DNA from: Anaerolineae bacterium
GTDB lineage: Bacteria; Chloroflexota; Anaerolineae; Aggregatilineales; Phototrophicaceae
Assembly: GCA_022826865.1 (NCBI GenBank)
Contig: JAJDUC010000028.1
Coordinates: 1 to 64,000, forward strand
DNA length: 64,000 bases
Reading direction: 5' to 3'
A program made the translations under genes and the position numbers. Shown one piece after another: positions 29,187 through 38,957 of this stretch; within the stretch, counting starts at the first letter, position 1, and every line of letters begins with the position of its first letter. The notes beneath the pieces are model-generated. The model was not told the DNA's origin. It saw only the letters and a list, made by a program, of their open reading frames with translations, and made no database searches.

Positions 29187-29990
29187 GTGAGCGGCGGGAA
29201 CGAGGCGAAAACGATCTTGACGCGGCGAAACGGCCTTGTCTTTGAGGTCACGCTTAATCGCCCGCGGCAGCGCAACGCCATCAATGACGATATGATGGAG
29301 GAACTGGCCGCTGCCTTTGATGATGCGGAGACGGCCTTTCATGAAGGCGCGCGCGCCGTCGTCATGCGGGCAGCCGGGCGCGCGTTTTCCTCCGGCATTG
29401 ACCTGGAGCAATTCCACGAGCCCGATGCGGATTTGCCGGGCAATCTCTTTCCATTTACAGCGCGTTATCAGGCGATCTTCAACAAGGTCGAACGCTGCTC
29501 GCTTCCCGTAATCTGCGTGATGCAAGGCTATTGTCTGGGCATGGCGCTGGAGTTGGCGCTGGCCTGCGACTTTCGCCTGGTGGCGGAGCGCACGAGGCTG
29601 GGTTTGCCCGAAGCGCGGCTCGGCATCATTCCCGATGTCGGGGGAACGGTGCGCCTGGTTAAGCTCCTCGGGCCGTCCCGAGCCAAAGATCTGGTTTTGA
29701 CGGGCAGAAACATTGAAGCAGACGAGGCCCTGGCCTGGGGTCTGGTCAACGCGGTTTATCCCAGATCCGAGTTGGCCGACGGCGTCGACGCCTTTGTCGA
29801 CGCGCTGTCGGCTGCGGCGCCGCTTGCCGTCAGCTATGGCAAGCGCGTGATCAATGACATTGTCGACAATGCGCGCGGTTTGCAGATTGAAGCCTGGGCG
29901 CAAGCGCAGTTATTCCGCACAGCTGACTTCAACAAGGCGGTCCGGGCTATGCTCGACAAGTCCTATCCGATTGATTGGGAAGGCAAGTAG
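29187..29990 (+). CDS. Enoyl-CoA hydratase/isomerase family protein
   Basis: Crotonase motifs RAFSSGIDLEQF, MQGYCLGMALELALACDFRLV, ARLGIIPDVGGT. Confidence 0.9.
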   Translation: MSGGNEAKTILTRRNGLVFEVTLNRPRQRNAINDDMMEELAAAFDDAETAFHEGARAVVMRAAGRAFSSGIDLEQFHEPDADLPGNLFPFTARYQAIFNKVERCSLPVICVMQGYCLGMALELALACDFRLVAERTRLGLPEARLGIIPDVGGTVRLVKLLGPSRAKDLVLTGRNIEADEALAWGLVNAVYPRSELADGVDAFVDALSAAAPLAVSYGKRVINDIVDNARGLQIEAWAQAQLFRTADFNKAVRAMLDKSYPIDWEGK

Positions 29991-30000
29991 CGCCGCCGCT

Positions 30001-30894
30001 TCACACGCTTGGCTCGTCGATGACCTGGCGCAGGTGTCCTCCGGCGTCATCGAGCAGTTTCCGCGCCTCGGCCAATTCAACGCCGCGTCGCCGCATCACC
30101 ACCGCAGCTTTGACCTCATTATTCGCCTGCGCAAGCAGTTCTTGCGCCCTCGCTTCGTCAACGCCGGCCAACTGCTGCACCAGCCGGCAGGCGCGGCCGG
30201 CTAGTTTCCGGTTGGTCACCTTGAGATCAACCATCAGGTTGCCGTAGACTTTGCCCAGGCGGATCATCGCGCCCGTGCTCAGCATGTTTAATATCATCTT
30301 TTGGGCGGTGCCGGCTTTCATGCGGGTTGAGCCGGCGATGATCTCGGGGCCGACATCAACGCTGATGCTGATATCGGCGAGGGCGCCGATGGGCGATGCC
30401 GCATTGCAGGCGATGGCGATCGTGCGCGCCCCGATTTCGCGACCGTGCTCCAAGGCGCCGACGACGTAAGGCGTACTGCCGCTGGCAGCGATGCCGCAAA
30501 TGATGTCAACCGCCGTCGCGCCTCGTTCAATGAGATCGCGGCTGGCCTCTTCCAGTTTGTCTTCTGCGCCCTCGATCGACTGCGTGAGCGCGCCGTAACC
30601 GCCGGCGATAAGGCCTTGCACCAGCTGCGGCGGCGCGCTGAATGTCGGCACGGTTTCGACGGCGTCCAGAATGCCCAGGCGTCCGCTGGTTCCGGCGCCG
30701 ACATAAAAGAGGCGCCCGCCCCTGGAAAGCGCTTCAACGACGGCGTCAACCGCCTCGGCGATTTGCGGCAATGCCATCTGCACCGCCGCCGCAACCTCGG
30801 CATCTTCCGCGTTGATTAGCCGAATGATGTCGATAGTGGAAAGCCGGTCAATTTCGCGGCTCAGGGGGTTGTCTTTCTCGGTAGTTGATATCAT
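30001..30894 (-). CDS. murQ: N-acetylmuramic acid 6-phosphate etherase
   Basis: FYVGAGTSGRLGILDAVETVPTF, SRMKAGTAQKMILNMLST; start ATG 30894. Confidence 0.95.
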   Translation of the reverse strand: MISTTEKDNPLSREIDRLSTIDIIRLINAEDAEVAAAVQMALPQIAEAVDAVVEALSRGGRLFYVGAGTSGRLGILDAVETVPTFSAPPQLVQGLIAGGYGALTQSIEGAEDKLEEASRDLIERGATAVDIICGIAASGSTPYVVGALEHGREIGARTIAIACNAASPIGALADISISVDVGPEIIAGSTRMKAGTAQKMILNMLSTGAMIRLGKVYGNLMVDLKVTNRKLAGRACRLVQQLAGVDEARAQELLAQANNEVKAAVVMRRRGVELAEARKLLDDAGGHLRQVIDEPSV

Positions 30895-31823
30895 GTTGCT
30901 GCCTGAGCGCGCCACTCCATCCGCGCCAGCATGGCCGCGCCAATGACCGGCCTGTGCCGCGCCTTGGGGCGTTGGGGAAGACCTAATCCCACTGCGACTT
31001 CGCGCGAAAGGATATTGTCATTATTGAGCAGACCGCCGGCAAAAGCGATAGGCGCGGTCGCGAATTCAGGCTGCCGCTGAATCAGCTTGACCTGGCCGAC
31101 TAAATGACGCGCCGCTGATTTCACAATGCTGAGCGCTTCGCGATTGCCGCCCGCCGCCTGCTCAATAATGAAGGGCGCCAGGCCGGCCAATCGCTGCGCT
31201 GGCGCCTCGTCGGCGCGGTAGAGCCAGGCGATGAGATCGCGCGTTTGCGATAAGCCGAGTTCGTCCAGGCAACGCCTTTGCAGGCTGTCGCTGTGTTCGC
31301 CGCCGTTGCCTTCGCTGCTCCTTATGATAGCGCGGAGCAATTCGTTGCCCAGCCAGACGCTGCTGCCTTCGTCGCCAAGCAAATAACCCCAGCCACCGGT
31401 TTGCCGCTGCCGCCCGCCCGGCGCGCTGCCGAAGGCCGCGCTGCCCGTGCCAGCCAGGATCAGAATGCCGTGCCGCTGGGCCAAGGCGCCAACGAGAGCG
31501 ATCTCCAGGTCGGAACTCGGTACGATCAAGCTCGTAGGCAGCACCGGTCTGAGAGTCTCCACCAACCATTGCTCGCTATGTCGATTGGATGCGCCGGCGA
31601 TGCCGATGCCGACCGCTGTGATTTCTCTCGCTTCACGCCCGGCGCGCTGGAGAAGCTGACGGAGGCTGCTGCGAATGCGCGCTCGCGCCTCTCGTTGACC
31701 GATGACATTCGGATTGGCGGCCCCTGTAGATAGTGATGAAAGCGGCGCCAAGTCATCGCCCGCCAGCGCGACTCGCAGGCCGCTGGCGCCGCCGTCGATC
31801 CCAATGAAACAAGGCGCGCTCAT
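30891..31823 (-). CDS. BadF/BadG-type ATPase, probable N-acetylhexosamine (GlcNAc/MurNAc) kinase
   Basis: FIGIDGGASGLRVAL, ILAGTGSAAFG, GGWGYLLGDEGSSVWLG; operon with murQ and nagZ. Confidence 0.88.
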   Translation of the reverse strand: MSAPCFIGIDGGASGLRVALAGDDLAPLSSLSTGAANPNVIGQREARARIRSSLRQLLQRAGREAREITAVGIGIAGASNRHSEQWLVETLRPVLPTSLIVPSSDLEIALVGALAQRHGILILAGTGSAAFGSAPGGRQRQTGGWGYLLGDEGSSVWLGNELLRAIIRSSEGNGGEHSDSLQRRCLDELGLSQTRDLIAWLYRADEAPAQRLAGLAPFIIEQAAGGNREALSIVKSAARHLVGQVKLIQRQPEFATAPIAFAGGLLNNDNILSREVAVGLGLPQRPKARHRPVIGAAMLARMEWRAQAAT

Positions 31824-33007
31824 GTCGAGGCAATTTCCCGAACGATGAGATCATGAATGGCGCGGCGGAAAGCATGTATACCCTCCTCCTGCCGGCCATG
31901 ATACACGCGATTGCTCAGGACGGCGCAAACCAGTTCCCGCGCCGGATCTATCCAGAGCGACGTGCCGGTGAACCCGGTATGGCCGTAAGACGCCGCGCTG
32001 AAGAGATCGCCGGCGGAGGAATCCCGCTCCGATTTGAGCATCCAACCCAGCCCGAGGCGCATCTGTCCGCCGGCCTGTTCGCTGGTCGCCAAAGCGCGCA
32101 GTCGAGGGCTGACTTGGAGGCGCGGGTCATTGGCAAGCCAGGCTTGGCCGAAACGCGCAACATCTTCGGCGGTGGCGAAGAGACCGGCGTGTCCGGCGAT
32201 GCCACCGACACCGCAGGCATTTTCGTCATGGACTTCGCCCCAGGCGCGGCGCCCGCGCCAGTGCCGGTCCATTTCCGTAGGCGCGATGTTCTCTCGCGGC
32301 AGACCATTCGTCACCGGGTTGTAAGTGAAGGAGGACAAGCGCAAGGGGCGCAAAACCAGTGTGTTTACGGCCTCGTCCAGTCTCGCGCCTTGCAAACGGG
32401 CGACAGCCTCTCCCAGCAGCATGATGCCGATGTCGCTGTAAAGGATTGCGCTGCCGACGGCGCCGGCAAATGGGAAATCAAGCATCGCGTCCAGGCCGCG
32501 CCGCCAGCGCTTAGCCGCGTAGCCGTCTCCAGCTGAAGGCTCGGGCGGCGGGCTGTCGCCGGCGCTGAGATAAACCGAGCGCCAAGCCGGCAAACCTGAT
32601 GTGTGCGTGAGCAAGTGCCTGAAGGTGACCGATCCGGGATCTACCCTGTTCCGGCGGGTGCGCGTGGGAAAGGGCAGGAACCTGCGCGTGTGCGGGTCTT
32701 GAGCGGCGCCCATACCGCGCGGACTCAGGCGACCGAATTCCGGCAGTATGTCGATCAGGCGGGTTTCCAGCCCGATCGCCTCGGCTTCAACCAGGGCGAG
32801 GAAACTCGTCTCGACTATGAGCTTGCTCACCGACGCCAGATCAAAGAGTGTCTCCCGCGCGACCGGCAATTGTCGCTGCTCCGGGTCAATCCAGCCCCAG
32901 GCCTCATGCAAGATTGTCTGCCCCTGATGCATCACGCAGATGCTTAAGGCGGGGAAAGTGGACGGCAGATGACGCGCAATCAACTGCTCCAGGCCGCTGC
33001 TCTTCAT
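31820..33007 (-). CDS. Serine hydrolase, class C beta-lactamase-like (YbbE-type)
   Basis: FDLASVSKLIV (SxxK), LYSDIG (YxN-like position), GHTGFTGTSLWIDP. Confidence 0.88.
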   Translation of the reverse strand: MKSSGLEQLIARHLPSTFPALSICVMHQGQTILHEAWGWIDPEQRQLPVARETLFDLASVSKLIVETSFLALVEAEAIGLETRLIDILPEFGRLSPRGMGAAQDPHTRRFLPFPTRTRRNRVDPGSVTFRHLLTHTSGLPAWRSVYLSAGDSPPPEPSAGDGYAAKRWRRGLDAMLDFPFAGAVGSAILYSDIGIMLLGEAVARLQGARLDEAVNTLVLRPLRLSSFTYNPVTNGLPRENIAPTEMDRHWRGRRAWGEVHDENACGVGGIAGHAGLFATAEDVARFGQAWLANDPRLQVSPRLRALATSEQAGGQMRLGLGWMLKSERDSSAGDLFSAASYGHTGFTGTSLWIDPARELVCAVLSNRVYHGRQEEGIHAFRRAIHDLIVREIAST

Positions 33008-34545
33008 GCCAAGGGAACCGTCAGTTTGCCGGCTGGGAGAAAATCGCCGCAGATAGCGTCAACAGCTGCTTGCAGCGATGGCGCGCTATCGCCGTTCGTG
33101 CAGATAATGCTGTCGGCGCCGTTCAGCAGGCCGGCATCGTATGGATTGCGCGCGCAAATCAAAATCACTTTCTCTGAAAGGTCGATGATCTGTTGCGCCA
33201 GCCGCAGATAGCTGGACTGCATGTGTACATTGCGGGTCAGCAAAACGATGACATCGGCGGACGCGGCGATTTCGCCCAATACCTTGTCGGCGATCGAATC
33301 CGCGCCATCCAGATCGACGACCCTGCCGTTCACTTCGGGCAGACGGCGGCCCAGCATTCGAGAGAAGGCCCGGCGCGAGTGGGCGTCAGACGCGTCCAAA
33401 ATGTATTGGGCGGCAATCTCGATGCATTCGATTCTTCCCTGCGCCTTTGCGATTGGAAAACACTGCCCATGCTTCAGCATAACCAATCCGGCGCGGGCGG
33501 CTTTTGCGGCGATCGTTCGGTGCTCGTCACTGCCGATCACAGTGATCGGCGGCTGCTGATCCAGGTTGAAGCGGCGTTTCAGCGCCTGAATGCGCTCGAC
33601 AGCGCCGTCAACACGCGCGCTTGGGATGCGTCCCGATTTCACCGCCGCCAGAAGGGACCGGAATGCCCCCTCATGTCGTCGGCGCGTATGCGAGAAGAGC
33701 AGCAAGTCGACACCGGCTTCGACAGCCAGCACGGCTGCCTCGCCAGCGTCGAAGCTCCGCGTGATCGCTCGCATTTCCATACAATCGCTGCAGACGGCGC
33801 CGGAATAGCCCAGTTCTTCCCGCAGGAGGCCGGTCACGATCTCGCGCGACAGCGTGGCAGGATTGCGGCTGTCCAGCGCGCTAAACATGACATGCGTCAG
33901 CATGACGCAAGCGACGCCATTTTCGATGGCCGCCTTGAAGGGGACGAGGTCCTCGCGGTAGAGGTAATCAAGCGAGCCCTCCACTTTCGCCAGGGCCTCA
34001 TGTGTGTCGATTATCGTATTGCCCAGCCCGGGAAAATGTTTGACCGTTGCGGCGACGCCGGCGCGCTGCAACCCGCGGATCTGCGCGCTCACCATCTCCT
34101 GAACGAGCGCGGAGTCGCGCCCGACGGAACGCGTGCTAAGCGAAGGATTATTGGGCTGATGGGCGATATCGGCGACCGGCGCGAAATTCCAATTGATGCC
34201 GAGGGCCGCCAATTCGCGCCCCAGCATCAAGCTGATGTCCTCGGCGAGTTGGCCGCTGCCGGCCGCGCCCAGGGCCATGGCGCCGGGGCTTTCGCTGAAG
34301 CCTCTGCGCAGCCGGGCGACCAAGCCGCCTTCTTGATCGATGCCCACCAGAATCGGCTGTTTGGCCGCCCGGCGGCATTCAGCGACCAGGCGCTTGACTT
34401 GCGCCGGCGTTTCGATATTCCGCGCAAACAGGCATATTCCGCCAACCCGCCCCTCGGCCAGGCAACGCAATATATGGCGCGGAGGTCGCCGGCAATTGAA
34501 ACCCGCAATTATCAATTGGCCAACTTTTTCTTCAAGCGGTAGCAT
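33004..34545 (-). CDS. nagZ: Glycoside hydrolase family 3, beta-N-acetylhexosaminidase
   Basis: EEKVGQLIIAGF, VKHFPGLGNTIIDTHEALA (KHFPG), SDCMEMRAI. Confidence 0.92.
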   Translation of the reverse strand: MLPLEEKVGQLIIAGFNCRRPPRHILRCLAEGRVGGICLFARNIETPAQVKRLVAECRRAAKQPILVGIDQEGGLVARLRRGFSESPGAMALGAAGSGQLAEDISLMLGRELAALGINWNFAPVADIAHQPNNPSLSTRSVGRDSALVQEMVSAQIRGLQRAGVAATVKHFPGLGNTIIDTHEALAKVEGSLDYLYREDLVPFKAAIENGVACVMLTHVMFSALDSRNPATLSREIVTGLLREELGYSGAVCSDCMEMRAITRSFDAGEAAVLAVEAGVDLLLFSHTRRRHEGAFRSLLAAVKSGRIPSARVDGAVERIQALKRRFNLDQQPPITVIGSDEHRTIAAKAARAGLVMLKHGQCFPIAKAQGRIECIEIAAQYILDASDAHSRRAFSRMLGRRLPEVNGRVVDLDGADSIADKVLGEIAASADVIVLLTRNVHMQSSYLRLAQQIIDLSEKVILICARNPYDAGLLNGADSIICTNGDSAPSLQAAVDAICGDFLPAGKLTVPLA

Positions 34546-34554
34546 CGCGAATGC

Positions 34555-35763
34555 TCACTGCGGGCTGGCGGCGAGCCGAGCCGATTCCCAGCGGATCATG
34601 AATTGATAGATGATGAAAGAGAGCAGGGCGCCGATGAAGACAAAAAAGCTGATGGATTCCGCGCCGATGTATTCGGCGGATACACCGCCCAAACCGGACA
34701 GCGCGGCGCCGCCCAAACCGGCGCAGCCGACCTGGAAGCCAATTGCGTTGCTGGCATGTTCATCGCCGACGCGGTCTTTGGTCTGAAGGATGAGGATCGG
34801 GAAAATCGCCGCCAAGCCGAACCCGATGCCGATCAGTCCGACGAAACTGAGAATCTCATTCAAGTTGAGGAAGAGCAGAAGCGCGCCGCCAAGTGAAAAT
34901 GCGAAGCAGATGTTGAGAAGCGTCCGGTCGCCCAAGCGCAGGGCCAGCAGCCCCATCAGGATGCGGCCGACCGTGAAGCTGGCCCAATAAAGGCTGACCC
35001 AGGCGCTGGCCACTTCTTGCGGAAGGGCGCGCGCCTCGATCAGCAAGGTATTCGCCAGTTGACCGGTGCCGATTTCGATGCCGCCATAAATGAAGAAATA
35101 GAGCATGCTGATCAGGACTATTGGCCGCTGCAGACTTTCCGACAATGGCGGACGCGCTGCCGGCTTTGATTTGGCGCCTTTGTCCTGCTTGATCCGCCAT
35201 TGCGGCAAGGTAAACAGAATGACCAGGCCAAGCAGGAGCATGACGCCGCCGACCAGGATATAACTGGATTGCCAGCGCCCATTTTGATCGAGCACGAAAT
35301 AGGTGACAACAAAGGGCGCAATCGTCAGGCCAATGCCCCAACAGGCATGCAGCCAATTCATGGCGCTGGCGTCGTAATTTGCTGAGACAAAATTGTTCAG
35401 GCCGGCGTCCATCGTGCCTTTGCCGATGCTGGTGACAAATGCAACGCATAAGAGAATGATCCAAACCGGCGCGACAGCGTAACCAAGCAAGCCAAATCCG
35501 GCAAAGGCCATGCCGCCTACCAGCACCGGGCCAATAGAAAAGCGGCCGATGATTGAGCCGCTGAAGAAAGCGGCGAGGAGACCGCCGAGCATGGCGGCCG
35601 GGGCGAGAGCCGCCAGCGACTCATGCGACACGCCGAAGGTCGCTTGCATGTAAGTCCAGGCGATATTGAGCAATCCGCTCGCAATGCCAATGACGATGAA
35701 TACCAGGTAGGCGACGATGATCGCGAAATGATTTGCTAATGCTCTCACAAAGGCTCGATTCAT
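34555..35763 (-). CDS. MFS transporter (candidate muropeptide/amino-sugar importer)
   Basis: 12-TM MFS-like; first gene of the nagZ-murQ operon. Substrate is inferred from context only. Confidence 0.82.
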   Translation of the reverse strand: MNRAFVRALANHFAIIVAYLVFIVIGIASGLLNIAWTYMQATFGVSHESLAALAPAAMLGGLLAAFFSGSIIGRFSIGPVLVGGMAFAGFGLLGYAVAPVWIILLCVAFVTSIGKGTMDAGLNNFVSANYDASAMNWLHACWGIGLTIAPFVVTYFVLDQNGRWQSSYILVGGVMLLLGLVILFTLPQWRIKQDKGAKSKPAARPPLSESLQRPIVLISMLYFFIYGGIEIGTGQLANTLLIEARALPQEVASAWVSLYWASFTVGRILMGLLALRLGDRTLLNICFAFSLGGALLLFLNLNEILSFVGLIGIGFGLAAIFPILILQTKDRVGDEHASNAIGFQVGCAGLGGAALSGLGGVSAEYIGAESISFFVFIGALLSFIIYQFMIRWESARLAASPQ

Positions 35764-35930
35764 TTAGTCCGCGCGAGTTTATGATACTCCCTCGCTTCTG
35801 TGGCGCAATAGCTCATCGCCATTACCGGTCAATGAAACGGGATAACTTGGAGCATGGGGAGTGGCGAATATCGTGGATATAATTCTCTTAGCGAACACGA
35901 CACAGGTTTTTTCACCACAGAAAACACAGA

Positions 35931-36086
35931 AGTAAACGCAAGAAAGTAATGCGAATTTCAGCATAAGGTCGATATGTAGGGGCGACACTGTGTGTCGCCC
36001 GAAAATCCGCGCTTGTGTCGGCGGGCGATTCACAGAATCGCCCCTACACCGTTCTTCAGATTTTGCAGGACTTACTTGCGTTTACT
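35931..36086. repeat. Composite nested inverted repeat: outer AGTAAACGCAAG/CTTGCGTTTACT enclosing 74-bp repeat copy B2 (35975-36048)
   Basis: Perfect 12-bp outer arms at 35931-35942 and 36075-36086; the inner element is nearly the reverse complement of 5966-6039. Confidence 0.82.
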
Positions 36087-36242
36087 GAGGGCACAGAGTT
36101 ATCTTTTTGTACGGCGCATTATGTAATAACCGCCTATTCACCACTCCTGAAGCATGGCCGGCGAGGCGGCGGCCCGCGCCTTTGTGGTAGACTCCAGACA
36201 TTCGCCGAAGCAACTGTCATCGAGACTTCTCAGGAAAATAGA

Positions 36243-37316
36243 ATGACGGCCAAGAGCGACGACGGCTTGATTGAAGCGCGTCCCGACGAACAATTTGACG
36301 AGGAGCGTTTGCGCGGATATTTGCGCGGCCGCTTGCCCGGCGCCGCCGAGCCGATGACAGTTCGGCAGTTCAGTGGCGGCAAAGCGAACTTGACCTATCT
36401 GCTGAGCTTCGGCGATGCGCATGAATACGTTCTGCGCCGTCCCCCGCTGGGGACGTATGCCCCGACAGCTCACGACATGGGGCGTGAACATCGCGTGTTA
36501 TCTGTGTTGCCGCGGGCCTTTCCCTTTGCGCCGCGCGCTTTTCTGTACTGCGATGACGGTGGCGTGCTCGGCGCGCCATTTTTCATTATGGAGCGCTGCC
36601 ATGGCGTCGTCGTGCGCGACACTATGCCCGCGCAGTTCGCCGCCGATCCTGCCGCGCCACAGAAGATGAGCGCAGCCCTGGTTGACGCGCTGGCCGACTT
36701 TCATGCCGTCGATTATGCCGCGCTGGGTCTGTCCGATCTCGGCCGTCCTGCGGGTTTCATCCAGCGGCAGGTTGAGGGCTGGTATCGGCGCTGGGGGGCG
36801 GCCAAGCTGGAAGACAGTCAACAAGTCGATGAGATCTACCGCTGGCTGCGCGAGCGCCTGCCTCATTCTTCCTATCACTCGCTGGTGCACAACGATTACA
36901 AGCTGGACAACAGCATTTACGACCGGCAGGATCCAGCGCGCCTGGTCGCCATTCTCGATTGGGACATGTGCACCTTGGGTGATCCGCTGTCAGACTTGGG
37001 GGCGCTGCTGACTTACTGGACGCAGCCGAATGATCCGCCTCATGTGAAATTAATCGGCGCCATGCCAACTGGCGACTTCAACTTCTATACGCGGCGGCAA
37101 ATCCTGGAGCGTTACGCCGCCAGGAGTGGACGCGACCTGGCGCAGATGCGCTTTTATCATGTTCTGGGCATCTTCCGCCTGCTGGTTATTTTGCAGCAGA
37201 TCTATATCCGCTACCAGCGCGGCTTCACGCAAGACAGGCGTTTCGCCAAAATGCATTTATCGGTGGCTGCCCTGGCCGAATGGGGGCTCGAAGTCGCGGC
37301 TGGTTCTTACGAATAA
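36243..37316 (+). CDS. Phosphotransferase family protein (APH/ACAD10-like kinase domain)
   Basis: FSGGKANLTYLL, LVHNDYKLDNSIYD, AILDWDMCTLGDPLSDLG; start ATG 36243 rather than 36015, which lies in the repeat. Confidence 0.88.
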   Translation: MTAKSDDGLIEARPDEQFDEERLRGYLRGRLPGAAEPMTVRQFSGGKANLTYLLSFGDAHEYVLRRPPLGTYAPTAHDMGREHRVLSVLPRAFPFAPRAFLYCDDGGVLGAPFFIMERCHGVVVRDTMPAQFAADPAAPQKMSAALVDALADFHAVDYAALGLSDLGRPAGFIQRQVEGWYRRWGAAKLEDSQQVDEIYRWLRERLPHSSYHSLVHNDYKLDNSIYDRQDPARLVAILDWDMCTLGDPLSDLGALLTYWTQPNDPPHVKLIGAMPTGDFNFYTRRQILERYAARSGRDLAQMRFYHVLGIFRLLVILQQIYIRYQRGFTQDRRFAKMHLSVAALAEWGLEVAAGSYE

Positions 37317-37330
37317 GCCGCGCCCAACGG

Positions 37331-38062
37331 TCAAATGAATTCGAGATGATCGCTGCTGGCATTCTCGATATCGCTGTAATTGCCGCGCAGGTGACGATAC
37401 TCATCCGGTATGGTCAGCGCTAGCCGATACATCGCTTCCGCAATCATGTGAGATAACTGTTCCCGCGGAATGCGCTTCTGGCCATCGGTTCGGAAGCGAA
37501 AGGGCGCGCCAAAAACCACCTTGGCGTAGGCGCGGCGCAGCCGCTTGAAACGACGCCGCCAATCCTCAGCGCCGCAGATCGCCGTCGGCACAATAACGGC
37601 ATTGGCTTTGCAAGCGACGAATGCCAGGCCGTCCTTGGCTGGCTGAATGCCCCCGGAATGGCGCGTGCCCTCCGGCGCCATCAGCACAAGCTGCTCGCTC
37701 TTCAAGAGTTCAATCGTCTGCATCAATGCTTTGCGGTCGAATTGGCCGCGGCGGATGGGGTAATGCCCCCATTGACGCAGCAGCCAGCCGAGGATGGGAA
37801 TCTGAAAATTCTCGATCTTTGACAGGGAGACGGTGTGACGAAAGGGAATGCTCGCCGTGACGACAATTGGATCCAGATACGAAACATGGTTGATCATCAG
37901 GCAGGTTCGCCCGCGCCGCGGGACGTTTTCCAGGCCCTCCACATCAACCCGACAGAAGGCCGGTACAGCCGCTCGCAGCAGCGGATGCAAGATACGGCGG
38001 CGCTTGTCATATTCCGGCTGGCGCGCGATGTATTCTTCTATGCTCAAGTCCTGGGCGGTCAT
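37331..38062 (-). CDS. 1-acyl-sn-glycerol-3-phosphate acyltransferase family
   Basis: MINHVSYLDPIV (HX4D-like region) and APEGTRHSGG motifs. Confidence 0.85.
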   Translation of the reverse strand: MTAQDLSIEEYIARQPEYDKRRRILHPLLRAAVPAFCRVDVEGLENVPRRGRTCLMINHVSYLDPIVVTASIPFRHTVSLSKIENFQIPILGWLLRQWGHYPIRRGQFDRKALMQTIELLKSEQLVLMAPEGTRHSGGIQPAKDGLAFVACKANAVIVPTAICGAEDWRRRFKRLRRAYAKVVFGAPFRFRTDGQKRIPREQLSHMIAEAMYRLALTIPDEYRHLRGNYSDIENASSDHLEFI

Positions 38063-38868
38063 TGCCGCCTGCCGGCCGCTTTTGCAGGCTTGCGTTTGCG
38101 TTCGCGGCGAATACGGCGGATCTCAGCAATCTGCGGCGCCTGCGTCAGCATGGCTTCCACCTCCGCGTCATCCAATTGGTACCAGGCGCCTTTGCGCAAG
38201 GTGCCCAAGCCGAGCTGCCCGATGTGGGTGCGCACCAACCGTATCGCCGGGTGCCCAAGCGCGGAGGCGATGCGGCGGATCTGCCGTTTGCGCCCTTCAA
38301 TCATGACGATGCGCAGCACCGTCGAGCGCTTGCTGGATTGCAAAACCGTCACCGAACAGGCGGCGCTGCGGCTGTCGTCCAGCCAGATGCCTTGTTCCCA
38401 ACGCTGGATCGTCTCCCGGCTCGCTTTACCCTTGACGGTGACCTTGTAGGTTTTGGTGTGTTCGTATCGGGGATGGGCGACGCGATTGGCCAACTCGCCG
38501 TCATTGGTCAAGATCATGAGACCTTCGCTGTCCGCATCCAGGCGGCCGATAGTGAACAGATGGCCGGGCAAACCCACCAGTTCGCGCACGGTCGGGCGAC
38601 TGTCTTGAACGTTCGCTTGATTGCTGCTTAAAACACCCTTGGGTTTGTTGAAAACGATGTAGAGGGGCGCGACGGAAGCGCCGACGCGGCTGCCATCGAC
38701 CCGTATATCGTCCTGTTCCGGATCGGCGCTGGCGCCCAGCGCGATCACAGCGCCATTCACCCGCACCCGTCCTTGACGGATGATTTCTTCACAACGCCTT
38801 CGGGAGCCGATGCCGGCGCCAGCCATGATCTTTTGTACGCGTTGCCGCGGCACGTTCATTCCTTTCAT
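38059..38868 (-). CDS. RNA pseudouridine synthase, RsuA/RluB family
   Basis: S4 domain (RVQKIMAGAGIGSRRRCEEIIRQGRVRVNG) and GRLDADSEGLMILTNDGELANR. Confidence 0.92.
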   Translation of the reverse strand: MKGMNVPRQRVQKIMAGAGIGSRRRCEEIIRQGRVRVNGAVIALGASADPEQDDIRVDGSRVGASVAPLYIVFNKPKGVLSSNQANVQDSRPTVRELVGLPGHLFTIGRLDADSEGLMILTNDGELANRVAHPRYEHTKTYKVTVKGKASRETIQRWEQGIWLDDSRSAACSVTVLQSSKRSTVLRIVMIEGRKRQIRRIASALGHPAIRLVRTHIGQLGLGTLRKGAWYQLDDAEVEAMLTQAPQIAEIRRIRRERKRKPAKAAGRRQ

Positions 38869-38957
38869 AGCGTCATCTCGACGCGCTGAACATATTATTT
38901 TATGGAATCGGGGCGAGCTGCGCCAGAGCGAATGAAGGCCGCCGGGCGAGCCGGACG

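Noticed and set aside
33193-34542. 449-aa plus-strand ORF antisense to nagZ
   Set aside because: Shadow of a well-supported GH3 gene; no domain signature.
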